The position numbers and the translations under genes are program-made. Below the pieces are notes generated by a model. That model did not search any database. It was not told the origin of the DNA and saw nothing but the letters and a program-made list of their open reading frames with translations. From positions 1 to 8,031 of the forward strand of contig JAEYLA010000159.1 of the NCBI GenBank assembly GCA_023461495.1: a stretch of DNA of 8,031 bases. Direction: 5' to 3'. Positions within the stretch are counted from its first letter, which is position 1. The number at the start of each line of letters is the position of its first letter. Source of the stretch: Bacillota bacterium (lineage in GTDB: Bacteria; Bacillota; Clostridia; Christensenellales; CAG-138). Positions 1-6,094 of this stretch are shown in pieces.

Positions 1-534
1 ATCAAGGGCATGTTCTGTACGGATACGGATGGCGCTTCCATCGCCAGGCGCGCCACAGTACAGGCGGAAAGCGTCTTTAAGCGGGACGGCGCGCCGGAGG
101 TGACGCCAAAACCGGAGATTACGCCAAAGAAGGAAGCATCTGTAAATCCCTCTCCTCAGGCTTCTGCTTCGCCAACGCCGGGCGCGTCTGTGCATGGGCC
201 CTCAGCCACACCCATCCCGGAGGGATTGAAGAAATCCATCTTGATCTCCATTGCCGGGTACGGCATCAGCGATGAGAATATAGAGCTTCTGCAAAAGAAC
301 GACATTTATGCATTTGTGCTTGAGCCGTATTATGAGGCGAGCGCGCAATCCGTGATGCTGCTTGACCGCCTGTTATCAGGGCAGAGCGTACCGGCTGAAA
401 TGAAACTGAACATGCCGATTGTACGCATGGCATCTCTGGAGAAGTACCGCCTGCTCTATGAGCAGGTACACAAATGGTTCCTGCTCAATACGCCGGAGCC
501 GCCTGCAGCGCCTTCTCCAACACCATCTGTTTAA
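1..534 (+). CDS. C-terminal part of a periplasmic-binding-protein-like (type 1 sugar-binding fold) protein, 5' end outside window
   Basis: The reading frame is open from base 1, so the gene begins upstream; the ATG at 10 is probably internal. Before the stop at 532-534, the segment ILISIAGYGI...DIYAFVLEPYYEASAQSVMLLDRLL (about nt 238-375) has the pattern of the last third of type 1 periplasmic-binding/LacI-like domains: a strand, then a helix, then a strand with a Gln/Glu-Pro-Tyr-like turn, then a helix carrying the 'av.ll..ll.G' pattern. The following PIVRMASLEKY fits the closing strand. A Pro/Ser/Thr-rich stretch (nt 94-219) lies before this part, and the protein ends in a second Pro-rich tail (nt 487-531). 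The fold suggests an extracytoplasmic binding or sensing protein, but the signal peptide and most of the domain are not visible. It lies 20 bp upstream of rodA and is probably cotranscribed with it. The family call is inference from pattern; the ligand is unknown. Confidence 0.6.
   Translation: MKGMFCTDTDGASIARRATVQAESVFKRDGAPEVTPKPEITPKKEASVNPSPQASASPTPGASVHGPSATPIPEGLKKSILISIAGYGISDENIELLQKNDIYAFVLEPYYEASAQSVMLLDRLLSGQSVPAEMKLNMPIVRMASLEKYRLLYEQVHKWFLLNTPEPPAAPSPTPSV
94..219 (+). other. Pro/Ser/Thr/Ala-rich low-complexity segment within the binding-protein-like gene
   Basis: About 42 codons encode a stretch dominated by Pro, Ser, Thr, Ala and Lys/Glu, with recurring TPKPE/TPKKE and SPTPGAS-like units. 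It has no hydrophobic core and reads as a flexible linker. It separates a segment resembling the 'CxxD..A..A' strand-helix of a sugar-binding lobe (nt 13-90) from the C-terminal strand-helix part (from about nt 232). The composition is visible directly; the position within the fold is inferred. Confidence 0.6.
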
Positions 535-540
535 TCGCCT

Positions 541-548
541 AGAAAGGG
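541..548 (+). promoter_or_regulatory. Shine-Dalgarno site that fixes the GTG start of rodA
   Basis: AGAAAGGG ends 6 nt before the GTG at 555. No ATG in this frame is nearby, and the SEDS N-terminal basic segment plus first membrane helix follow directly, so GTG is the best start. Confidence 0.7.
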
Positions 549-554
549 TCTTTT

Positions 555-1721
555 GTGCAAAGCGAACGCAAGGCAAAACAAAAATCACAGAATATCGACT
601 GGATCACGCTGGTGCTGGTGGTTGGACTGGTGGCGTTTGGCATCGTCACCATCGCAAACGTGCTGGCGGATCCTTTTACAAGCACGCAGACTTCCCTTTC
701 GGATATCATGAGCAATCTGAATCTGGAGTATGTGCAAAAGCAGATCGTAAACTTCCTTGTGGGGCTTGCGGCGCTGTTTGCCATGCTTGCGATTGATTAT
801 TCGCTGTTCCGGCACGCGATCAAGTACATTTATATTGTCAATGTGTTCCTGCTTGTGCTGCTGCTGATCATTTCCGAGGATTCCCGCGGCGTCATGGGCT
901 GGTTCAATCTTGGCACGCGCGCGTTCCAGCCTTCTGAAATCGGCAAGGTAACACTGATATTGATGCTTTCGCATGTTGCTTCTGAAATTGTGGACCGCGA
1001 GGGCGGGATCAAGACCATCAAGGACTTAGGCATCCTTATGCTGTATTTCGGCGTGCCGTTTGCTCTTGTGGTGCTCCAGCCGGATATGGGTACGGCAGTC
1101 GTGATGCTGGCGATATTCGTATGCATTCTGTTCATTTCAAAAATCAGCTGGAAATATGTCATCAGCGCAATTGTCGGCGCAGGGGTTCTGTTGCCGCTGA
1201 GCTATTTCTATATTTTGAATGACGATCAGAAGAAGCGGATCGACGTGTTCTTAAATCCTGCGCTGGATGAAACCGGAACGGGCATCGGGATGCAGGTCAT
1301 TCGCAGCAAACAGGCTATCGGTTCCGGGCAGATGTACGGGAAAGGATATTTTTCCGAAGGAACGCTTGCCCAGCTCAAGTATGTGCCGGAGCGTCAGACG
1401 GACTTTATCTTCTCCGGCATTGTGGAGGGCTTGGGCTTTATCGGCGGAACGGTGCTGATTGTTGCCTATTTTCTTTTGATTTTCCGTTGGCTATGGGTTG
1501 CGCTGCACGCAAAGGACCATTTGGGCACCTGCATTGCGATTGGCGGCGTTGGGATGATGCTTGCGCATGTGTTTGAAAACATCGGCATGACGATAGGGCT
1601 GATGCCTGTTACCGGCATTCCGCTGCCGTTTATCAGCTATGGGGGCTCCAACCTGCTGGCCAATATGATGTGCGTCGGCCTTGTGCTCAATGTTTGGATG
1701 CGCCGCCAAATACGGCGTTAG
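555..1721 (+). CDS. rodA: RodA/FtsW/SpoVE (SEDS) family peptidoglycan glycosyltransferase, probably RodA
   Basis: SEDS proteins are polytopic membrane glycosyltransferases that polymerise lipid II together with a class B penicillin-binding protein; RodA works in sidewall elongation. The 388-residue length and roughly ten hydrophobic segments fit the family. Motifs seen are W116 followed by NLG and FQPSEIGK (Q125-K131), the LQPDMGTA motif, PERQTDFIF with the invariant Asp at D283, E291 eight residues later, and the C-terminal GIPLPFISYGGSN signature. W116, D283 and E291 correspond by my alignment to residues known to be essential in Bacillus RodA (W105, D280, E288, from memory). The usual second Glu of the GEELG stretch is Gly here. 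The start is GTG with AGAAAGGG 6 nt upstream. RodA rather than FtsW or SpoVE is inferred from context, because rodA often precedes spoIVFA in Clostridia. The family is certain; the paralogue is less so. Confidence 0.9.
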   Translation: MQSERKAKQKSQNIDWITLVLVVGLVAFGIVTIANVLADPFTSTQTSLSDIMSNLNLEYVQKQIVNFLVGLAALFAMLAIDYSLFRHAIKYIYIVNVFLLVLLLIISEDSRGVMGWFNLGTRAFQPSEIGKVTLILMLSHVASEIVDREGGIKTIKDLGILMLYFGVPFALVVLQPDMGTAVVMLAIFVCILFISKISWKYVISAIVGAGVLLPLSYFYILNDDQKKRIDVFLNPALDETGTGIGMQVIRSKQAIGSGQMYGKGYFSEGTLAQLKYVPERQTDFIFSGIVEGLGFIGGTVLIVAYFLLIFRWLWVALHAKDHLGTCIAIGGVGMMLAHVFENIGMTIGLMPVTGIPLPFISYGGSNLLANMMCVGLVLNVWMRRQIRR

Positions 1722-1742
1722 CGCAGCTTTCTCAAATCTAGC

Positions 1743-1761
1743 CGGCATCTATGCGATGCCG
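1743..1761 (+). other. Perfect hairpin just downstream of rodA
   Basis: CGGCATC (1743-1749) and GATGCCG (1755-1761) form a perfect 7-bp stem with a 5-nt loop, 21 nt after the rodA stop. No T-tract follows, so on its own it is not a canonical intrinsic terminator. It may be an RNA 3'-end stabiliser or part of a two-hairpin stop region with the next hairpin. Confidence 0.45.
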
Positions 1762-1770
1762 ACCCGCGTT

Positions 1771-1813
1771 GCCGCATCCGCTTTACGTAGCACTACTATG
1801 CGGCGCTTCTTTG
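1771..1813 (+). terminator. Possible weak intrinsic terminator after rodA
   Basis: GCCGCAT (1771-1777) pairs with ATGCGGC (1798-1804) around a 20-nt loop that can itself form a 3-bp GCT/AGC pair. The stem is followed by GCTTCTTTG, a modest T-rich stretch interrupted by G and C. The long loop and poor T-tract make this a weak candidate. Its place between a probable rodA operon and the spoIVF pair is suitable for a transcription boundary. Confidence 0.3.
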
Positions 1814-1880
1814 GCTTAGCGGGGGCGGCTCATCTCTCATATATTCGCCGGCTATCCTTTTGTCAGTTACTGCAGTTCGC

Positions 1881-1909
1881 AAATAAACGGGAAAAACAGT
1901 GCATATATT
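1881..1909 (+). promoter_or_regulatory. Candidate sigma-E-type (mother-cell sporulation) promoter for spoIVFA-spoIVFB
   Basis: CATATATT at 1902-1909 matches the Bacillus sigma-E -10 consensus (CATACAnT, recalled) at six of seven specified bases. The -35 side is weaker: AAATAAA at 1881-1887 with a 14-nt spacer matches four of seven positions of KMATATT. GCAAATA at 1879-1885 matches five of seven, but with a 16-nt spacer. A start near 1916 would give a leader of about 34 nt. The spoIVF operon is sigma-E-controlled in Bacillus, which is the main reason to favour this reading. TATATT at 1904-1909 could also be a sigma-A -10, but I see no good -35 for it. Confidence 0.4.
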
Positions 1910-1949
1910 GTGGTATTCGGCATCAACATGAGAGGGGGCGTTCCCGCTT

Positions 1950-2639
1950 ATGCAGCGTATGAATACTACGCCATTTACGACAGAGGAAGTTGACAAAACC
2001 CCGCGCACACGCCAAATACAGCCGTTCCGTCATAAATCCCGCCAAACAAAAAAGAATCCGCTTAAGATGGGGAATCTCCATGTATCCGGGCAGCTGTTGG
2101 TGAAAATCGGCATCTGTGCGGTTGCCTGCGCACTCATTTTGAGCATGAAGGTGCTTGAACTTCCGGGTACGGCCCAGGTAGTTTCGGGCGTACGCACGGC
2201 GATCAACGAGGAATCCAGGCTTGACGAAATGCTCGGCAAGCTGGAATTTGTTGAGCTGCCGGATACGCTTGAAGTGTTTTCCACGGACTCTAAACTTGCC
2301 ATACCCGTCAACGCGCCCAATGTCTCCGTGGAACCCGCGCTAAAGTATGCCATCTGGCAGAATGCGCCGGGGGCGGAGGTGGTTGCCTCCGCAGCGGGGG
2401 AAGTCCGCGCAATTGGCGAGGATACTATGCTCGGCAAGTATGTGCGCCTGACGCACGCCGGGGACTTGGAGACCATTTATTATGGGCTTGATACCATCAA
2501 TGTGGAAGAAGGCCAGCCCATCAAAAAGAGGGATACGTTGGGCGCGCTTGGGGACGACGGCATGCTCCGGCTGAGCGTGCTGCTTTCCGGCAAGCCGCAA
2601 TCGCCCGATACGTATCTTGACCTGGTCTTGCAGGGATGA
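1950..2639 (+). CDS. spoIVFA: SpoIVFA-like stage IV sporulation protein (membrane-anchored, degenerate M23/LytM domain)
   Basis: In Bacillus, SpoIVFA anchors and regulates the intramembrane protease SpoIVFB in the outer forespore membrane. This 229-residue protein has a basic cytoplasmic N-terminus (1-47), one membrane segment (about 48-68), a spacer, and a LytM/M23-like domain (about 120-229). The latter contains the VVASAAGEVRAIG strand pair, YVRLTHAGDLETIYYGL, and GQPIKKRDTLGALG. The zinc and catalytic positions of active M23 peptidases are missing: no HxxxD precedes the first strand, the usual YxHL reads YYGL, and the final HxH reads LSV. It should therefore be a binding module, as known for SpoIVFA. 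The ATG at 1950 is the first start after an in-frame TGA at 1929; AGAGGGGG lies 11 nt upstream, slightly far. It overlaps spoIVFB by 4 bases. A generic M23 protein is the alternative, but the neighbour makes SpoIVFA much more likely. Confidence 0.83.
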   Translation: MQRMNTTPFTTEEVDKTPRTRQIQPFRHKSRQTKKNPLKMGNLHVSGQLLVKIGICAVACALILSMKVLELPGTAQVVSGVRTAINEESRLDEMLGKLEFVELPDTLEVFSTDSKLAIPVNAPNVSVEPALKYAIWQNAPGAEVVASAAGEVRAIGEDTMLGKYVRLTHAGDLETIYYGLDTINVEEGQPIKKRDTLGALGDDGMLRLSVLLSGKPQSPDTYLDLVLQG

Positions 2640-3508
2640 AGCTGTTTCGGCTTGGCCAAACGGAAGTCCGGCTGCACATCGGCCTTGTTGCGGTGCTTGT
2701 GCTTGCCGCGGTATTCGGCATGCTCGTGCAGCTGCTGCAGGCGCTCCTGGCGCTTACGCTGCATGAACTTTTCCATGCCATTGTTGCGCACGCGCTTGGG
2801 TACCGCGTGGATGTGGTGGAATTCCTGCCCTATGGCGGCGTAGCCCGCCTCTACGGGCAGGCGATGTCCAATAAGGCGGATTTTATCATTGCGCTTGCGG
2901 GCCCGCTGTGCAACTTCCTTGTTGCGGGCGGCGTGGCGCTTGTGGGCACGATGTATCCGCTGCTGTACTATAAGCTGCAATATTTTCTTGCATTGAACCT
3001 TGCGCTCGCACTCTTTAACCTGATTCCCGCGCTGCCGCTTGACGGCGGCAGGATTCTGCGCGCGATATTGGGAAGCTTCCTGCGGCCCAGGCTTGCTACG
3101 CTCATTACCGCGTGGCTTGGCGTGGGGTGCGGGCTTGTGATCCTCGCGTTCTGCGCATACGCGTTTACGCGCGGCGTAGCAAATTTGTTCCTCATCATCA
3201 TGGGGCTGTTTTTGATGCTTGGCGCCATCAAGGTGTTAAGGGAAGCGCCGCAGGCGCAATTGACCGCCATGCTCAGAAGGAGGGACGCGTTTGCGCGCGG
3301 GGAGGCCCTGCCATTAAGGCATGTCGCCGTGCGGGAGAACGTTTCTGCCGGATCGGCCTTGCGGCAGCTCTCCTATTCGCGGTATAATCTATTGCAGGTG
3401 CTCGATGAGGAGCTCAACATTATCGGTCAGATCGACGAAGGAAAGCTATTATCCGGCATCGCCCGTCATGGGCCGCAGGTAACGGTCGGCGCTTTGTTAA
3501 AACGCTGA
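2636..3508 (+). CDS. spoIVFB: SpoIVFB-like M50/site-2 intramembrane metalloprotease
   Basis: This is a site-2-protease-family zinc protease; the Bacillus homologue releases sigma-K from pro-sigma-K in the mother-cell membrane around the forespore. The 290-residue length is close to Bacillus SpoIVFB. The HExxH motif is H43-E44-L45-F46-H47 inside a hydrophobic helix, and the second zinc motif NLIPALPLDGGR gives N128 and D136. These positions nearly coincide with the Bacillus catalytic residues (H43, E44, H47, D137, from memory). About six hydrophobic segments end near residue 195. A single CBS-like domain follows (about 228-290), which in Bacillus SpoIVFB contributes to substrate and ATP interaction. 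The ATG overlaps the spoIVFA stop (ATGA) and lacks a well-placed Shine-Dalgarno site, which implies translational coupling and roughly matched synthesis of the two partners. All catalytic residues are present. Confidence 0.9.
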   Translation: MKLFRLGQTEVRLHIGLVAVLVLAAVFGMLVQLLQALLALTLHELFHAIVAHALGYRVDVVEFLPYGGVARLYGQAMSNKADFIIALAGPLCNFLVAGGVALVGTMYPLLYYKLQYFLALNLALALFNLIPALPLDGGRILRAILGSFLRPRLATLITAWLGVGCGLVILAFCAYAFTRGVANLFLIIMGLFLMLGAIKVLREAPQAQLTAMLRRRDAFARGEALPLRHVAVRENVSAGSALRQLSYSRYNLLQVLDEELNIIGQIDEGKLLSGIARHGPQVTVGALLKR

Positions 3509-3553
3509 TCCATGCGGCATGTACAAAAGAGAGCGGGGCGGCTTTGGCCGCAA

Positions 3554-3582
3554 TTGACCGGCTTTCCATTACATGTTAAAAT
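3554..3582 (+). promoter_or_regulatory. Strong sigma-A-type promoter for the radical SAM-DUF2344-rng operon
   Basis: The -35 TTGACC (3554-3559) matches five of six consensus bases. The -10 TAAAAT (3577-3582) also matches five of six, with an exact 17-bp spacer. TG at 3574-3575 makes an extended -10. Transcription should begin near 3589, about 27 nt before the TTG start. This is the best promoter in the window. Confidence 0.75.
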
Positions 3583-3586
3583 TAAC
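3575..3586. repeat. Short inverted repeat over the -10 element
   Basis: GTTAA and TTAAC flank a central AA, so the symmetric element overlaps the -10 hexamer of the 3554-3582 promoter. It could be a repressor half-site pair or an AT-rich coincidence; I do not recognise it as a known operator. Confidence 0.3.
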
Positions 3587-3603
3587 GCAGTCACGTAAGA
3601 CTT

Positions 3604-3608
3604 GGAGG
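3604..3608 (+). promoter_or_regulatory. Shine-Dalgarno site that fixes a TTG start
   Basis: GGAGG ends 7 nt before the TTG at 3616. The protein from this TTG begins with the expected N-terminus (LxxILATVEKPARYTGGEWN-like), whereas the next in-frame ATG would remove conserved residues. TTG is therefore the likely start. Confidence 0.75.
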
Positions 3609-3615
3609 TACTTTT

Positions 3616-5451
3616 TTGGATTACACGGCATTAGACGGCATTTTGGCAACCGTTGAAAAGCCGGCGCGATATACGGGCGGAGAATGGAACATGGTGACAA
3701 AGCAAAGCGCTGCGGTCCATGTGGCGCTTTGTTTTCCGGATGTATACGAGATCGGCATGTCGCACCTTGGTTCGCGTATTCTCTACCATACGCTCAACGC
3801 GCGGGAAGAGATTTTCTGCGAAAGAGTCTTTGCGCCATGGACGGATATGGAGCAGGCGCTCAGAGAAAACGGCCTGCCGTTGTTTTCTTTGGAGGCAAGG
3901 CGGCCGCTTGACGCATTTCATATCATTGGCTTTTCGCTGTTGTATGAAATGTGCTACACCAACATCTTGATGATGCTGGAGCTTTCTAAGATCCCTTTTC
4001 GCGCGGTGGACAGGGGAGAAGAATATCCGCTGATCCTATGCGGCGGCCCCTGCGCGTGCAACAGCGAACCTCTGGCAGACTTTATGGATGCCGTCATGCT
4101 TGGGGATGGGGAAGAACTCTTTCTTGAAGTAATCGACGCCTATCGCGCAGCGCGCGAGCGCGGGGAAACAAAGCGGGAGATTTTAAAGCTGCTTTCAAAA
4201 ATCCCGGGCGTCTATGTACCCTCGTTCTATGAACCCCATTACGAGGGGGAGGCGTTTGCAGGCCTTGTAAAGACGGAGCCCACGGCGCCCGATACCATTG
4301 CGCGCCGGATTGTAGAAGACCTTGACGCCGTACCGTACGTGGGCAAGCCCATCGTCCCAAACCTGAGCATTGTGCACGACCGTGTGGCGCTTGAGCTGTT
4401 TCGGGGATGTACGCGCGGCTGCAGATTCTGCCAGGCAGGGTATATCTACCGCCCCATCCGGGAACGCAGCAAGGAGCATCTGCTTCAAATGGCGCACGAG
4501 CTCATAGAGAGCACGGGCTATGATGAAATTTCCCTGTTTTCCTTAAGCTCAAGCGATTATTCCTGCATCCATGAGCTTGTTTCGGAGCTGCTTGATACCA
4601 CGGAGGAACAGCGCGTTTCAGTATCGCTGCCTTCGCTGCGTATCGATACGTTCATCAAGGAAGACCTGGAACGCATGCAGCAGGTCCGAAAGGGCGGCCT
4701 TACTTTTGCGCCCGAGGCGGGCACCCAGCGCATGCGGGACGTCATCAACAAAGGCGTGACGGAGGCCGACCTTCTGCGCGCCGTGACGGATGCGTTTGAC
4801 GCGGGGTGGACAGGCGTCAAACTCTATTTCATGATCGGCCTTCCGACGGAAACGGATGAAGATATTTTAGGCATTGCCGACCTTGCGCGCAAGGTGAGCG
4901 CCGCGTTCTATGCGCTCCCCAAGGAAAAACGCGGCAAGGGGCTGCGCTTGACTGTCAGCGCGTCCTCCTTTGTACCCAAGCCATTTACGCCGTTCCAGTG
5001 GGTGGCGCAGGATACTATGGAGGAATTAAAGCGCAAGCAAATGCTTTTAAAGAATGCGATGCGGGGCATCCGCGGCGCGGAATTCAATTACCACGATTCC
5101 ACCATCAGCGCTCTTGAGGCGGTGTTCTCAAGAGGCGACAGAAGACTTGGCCGGGTGCTCGAAGAGGCTTATCAAAGAGGCTGCCGGTTTGATTCCTGGG
5201 CGGAGCATTTTAAGCCCGCGGCGTGGCAGGCGGCGTTTGAAGCCTGCGGGCTGAACCCCGCGTATTACGCCAACCGCGTACGTCCACTGGATGAACCGCT
5301 GCCATGGGGGCACATGGACCTGCTTGTGGAGACAAGCTATCTGAAAAAGGAATATGAGAAGGCACTGGAGGCGGTCTGCACCAAGGATTGCAGGCATGGC
5401 TGTACAGGCTGCTTTGGGAAACGATATGCGGATTATTGCAAACTTTCATAA
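3616..5451 (+). CDS. B12-binding-like radical SAM protein, TIGR03960 type
   Basis: This 611-residue protein has a Rossmann-like cobalamin-binding-type N-terminal region (about 1-190; PDVYEIGMSHLG, then ILCGGPCACNSEPLADF with GG at 143-144 and LGDGEE). A radical SAM core (about 255-480) contains the CxxxCxxC cluster ligands C265, C269 and C272 in GCTRGCRFCQAG. The C-terminal region ends with further cysteines (C588, C592, C596, C599, C608), which could bind a second metal centre. The classical DxHxxG cobalamin-ligand motif is not visible, so cobalamin binding is uncertain. Radical SAM enzymes generate a 5'-deoxyadenosyl radical; the substrate of this family is not established. It is the first gene of an operon, and the DUF2344 gene begins inside its last 26 bases. 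That pairing, sometimes a fusion in other genomes, supports the family call. Use of a TTG start may limit its expression. Confidence 0.88.
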   Translation: MDYTALDGILATVEKPARYTGGEWNMVTKQSAAVHVALCFPDVYEIGMSHLGSRILYHTLNAREEIFCERVFAPWTDMEQALRENGLPLFSLEARRPLDAFHIIGFSLLYEMCYTNILMMLELSKIPFRAVDRGEEYPLILCGGPCACNSEPLADFMDAVMLGDGEELFLEVIDAYRAARERGETKREILKLLSKIPGVYVPSFYEPHYEGEAFAGLVKTEPTAPDTIARRIVEDLDAVPYVGKPIVPNLSIVHDRVALELFRGCTRGCRFCQAGYIYRPIRERSKEHLLQMAHELIESTGYDEISLFSLSSSDYSCIHELVSELLDTTEEQRVSVSLPSLRIDTFIKEDLERMQQVRKGGLTFAPEAGTQRMRDVINKGVTEADLLRAVTDAFDAGWTGVKLYFMIGLPTETDEDILGIADLARKVSAAFYALPKEKRGKGLRLTVSASSFVPKPFTPFQWVAQDTMEELKRKQMLLKNAMRGIRGAEFNYHDSTISALEAVFSRGDRRLGRVLEEAYQRGCRFDSWAEHFKPAAWQAAFEACGLNPAYYANRVRPLDEPLPWGHMDLLVETSYLKKEYEKALEAVCTKDCRHGCTGCFGKRYADYCKLS

Positions 5452-6091
5452 AGGCGAGCCGGTGCGCTTTATTTCCCACCTTGATATCCTGCGGCTGATG
5501 CAGCGCGCCATGCGGCGCGCGCAGCTTCCGCTGACGTTTTCGCAGGGGTTCAACCCGCACCCCGTCATGGCGTTTGCTTCGGCGCTGTCCGTAGGCTATA
5601 CAAGCGATGGGGAATGGCTTGATGTGATGCTGGACGCGCCCGTTGCGCCGGAGGCATTCGCTGCGCGCATGAACGCAGTGCTGCCCGAAGGCCTTCGTAT
5701 CCTGCGTGCGCTTGAAATCGAAGAAAAAACCCCCACGCTTACGGCATTGCTGCAGCGCGCCTATTATGAAGTGACGCTGTATCTGAACGCGCCGGAGGAC
5801 AAAGAAACGCTTGCAAACGGCATAGAGCCGTTTCTTTCTGCCCCTATCGTGGTCACAAAGCGCACCAAGGGCGGCATGAAGCAGGTGGATATCCGCCCGC
5901 AGCTCTTAGAATTGCGCATTGCGGACGGCCCGGGGCAAGCGGATTGCATCTTGTCCGTTACTGGAAGATTAACTGCAGACGGCGGCTTACAGATGGAACT
6001 GCTGCTCAATGCGCTGACGGAGGCATGCGGCCTTGCAGCGCGCTGGCGCGTCCACCGGAAAGCCGTAGATTTTGATAAAATTGAGGTGTGA
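5426..6091 (+). CDS. DUF2344/TIGR03936 radical SAM-associated protein
   Basis: This 221-residue protein has no established function and is the constant partner of TIGR03960 radical SAM proteins. Its hallmarks are seen near the N-terminus: VRFISHLD (residues 13-20) and SQGFNPHP (39-46), followed by an alpha/beta body with a lysine-rich KRTKGG stretch and a DIRP motif in the C-terminal half. I chose the ATG at 5426 because family members begin with a short strand just before the FISHLD motif. GGGAA at 5416-5420 gives a weak ribosome site 5 nt upstream. The frame stays open to an ATG at 5354, but that would add 24 residues resembling no family N-terminus. The 26-base overlap with the radical SAM gene suggests translational coupling and a physical complex. 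The rng start follows 3 bases after its stop. Confidence 0.85.
   Translation: MRIIANFHKGEPVRFISHLDILRLMQRAMRRAQLPLTFSQGFNPHPVMAFASALSVGYTSDGEWLDVMLDAPVAPEAFAARMNAVLPEGLRILRALEIEEKTPTLTALLQRAYYEVTLYLNAPEDKETLANGIEPFLSAPIVVTKRTKGGMKQVDIRPQLLELRIADGPGQADCILSVTGRLTADGGLQMELLLNALTEACGLAARWRVHRKAVDFDKIEV
6083..6088 (+). promoter_or_regulatory. Shine-Dalgarno site of rng inside the end of the DUF2344 gene
   Basis: GAGGTG lies 6 nt before the ATG at 6095 and forms the last sense codons of the upstream gene. Ribosomes finishing DUF2344 therefore terminate on the rng initiation site, which favours coupled translation. Confidence 0.7.
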
Positions 6092-6094
6092 GGC

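Noticed and set aside
585..974. 129-codon - strand frame opposite rodA
   Set aside because: It is rich in Gln, His and Arg, as expected of the complement of membrane-helix codons, with no family motif; it is a shadow of rodA.
1681..1962. 93-codon + strand frame running from the rodA end through the intergenic gap
   Set aside because: It begins inside rodA in another frame, has a Cys/Arg-rich composition with no motif, crosses both hairpins, and lacks a convincing ribosome site.
2480..2980. 166-codon - strand frame opposite the spoIVFA/spoIVFB junction
   Set aside because: It overlaps two well-supported genes, is dominated by Arg, His and Gln, and shows no recognisable domain.
3538..3551. 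GCGGC/GCCGC hairpin as a spoIVFB terminator
   Set aside because: The stem is only 5 bp, and it is followed by the -35 region of the next promoter rather than a T-tract.
5354..5425. Upstream extension of the DUF2344 gene to an earlier ATG
   Set aside because: The added 24 residues are basic and unlike the family N-terminus, and they overlap the radical SAM cysteine tail; the ATG at 5426 fits the family better.
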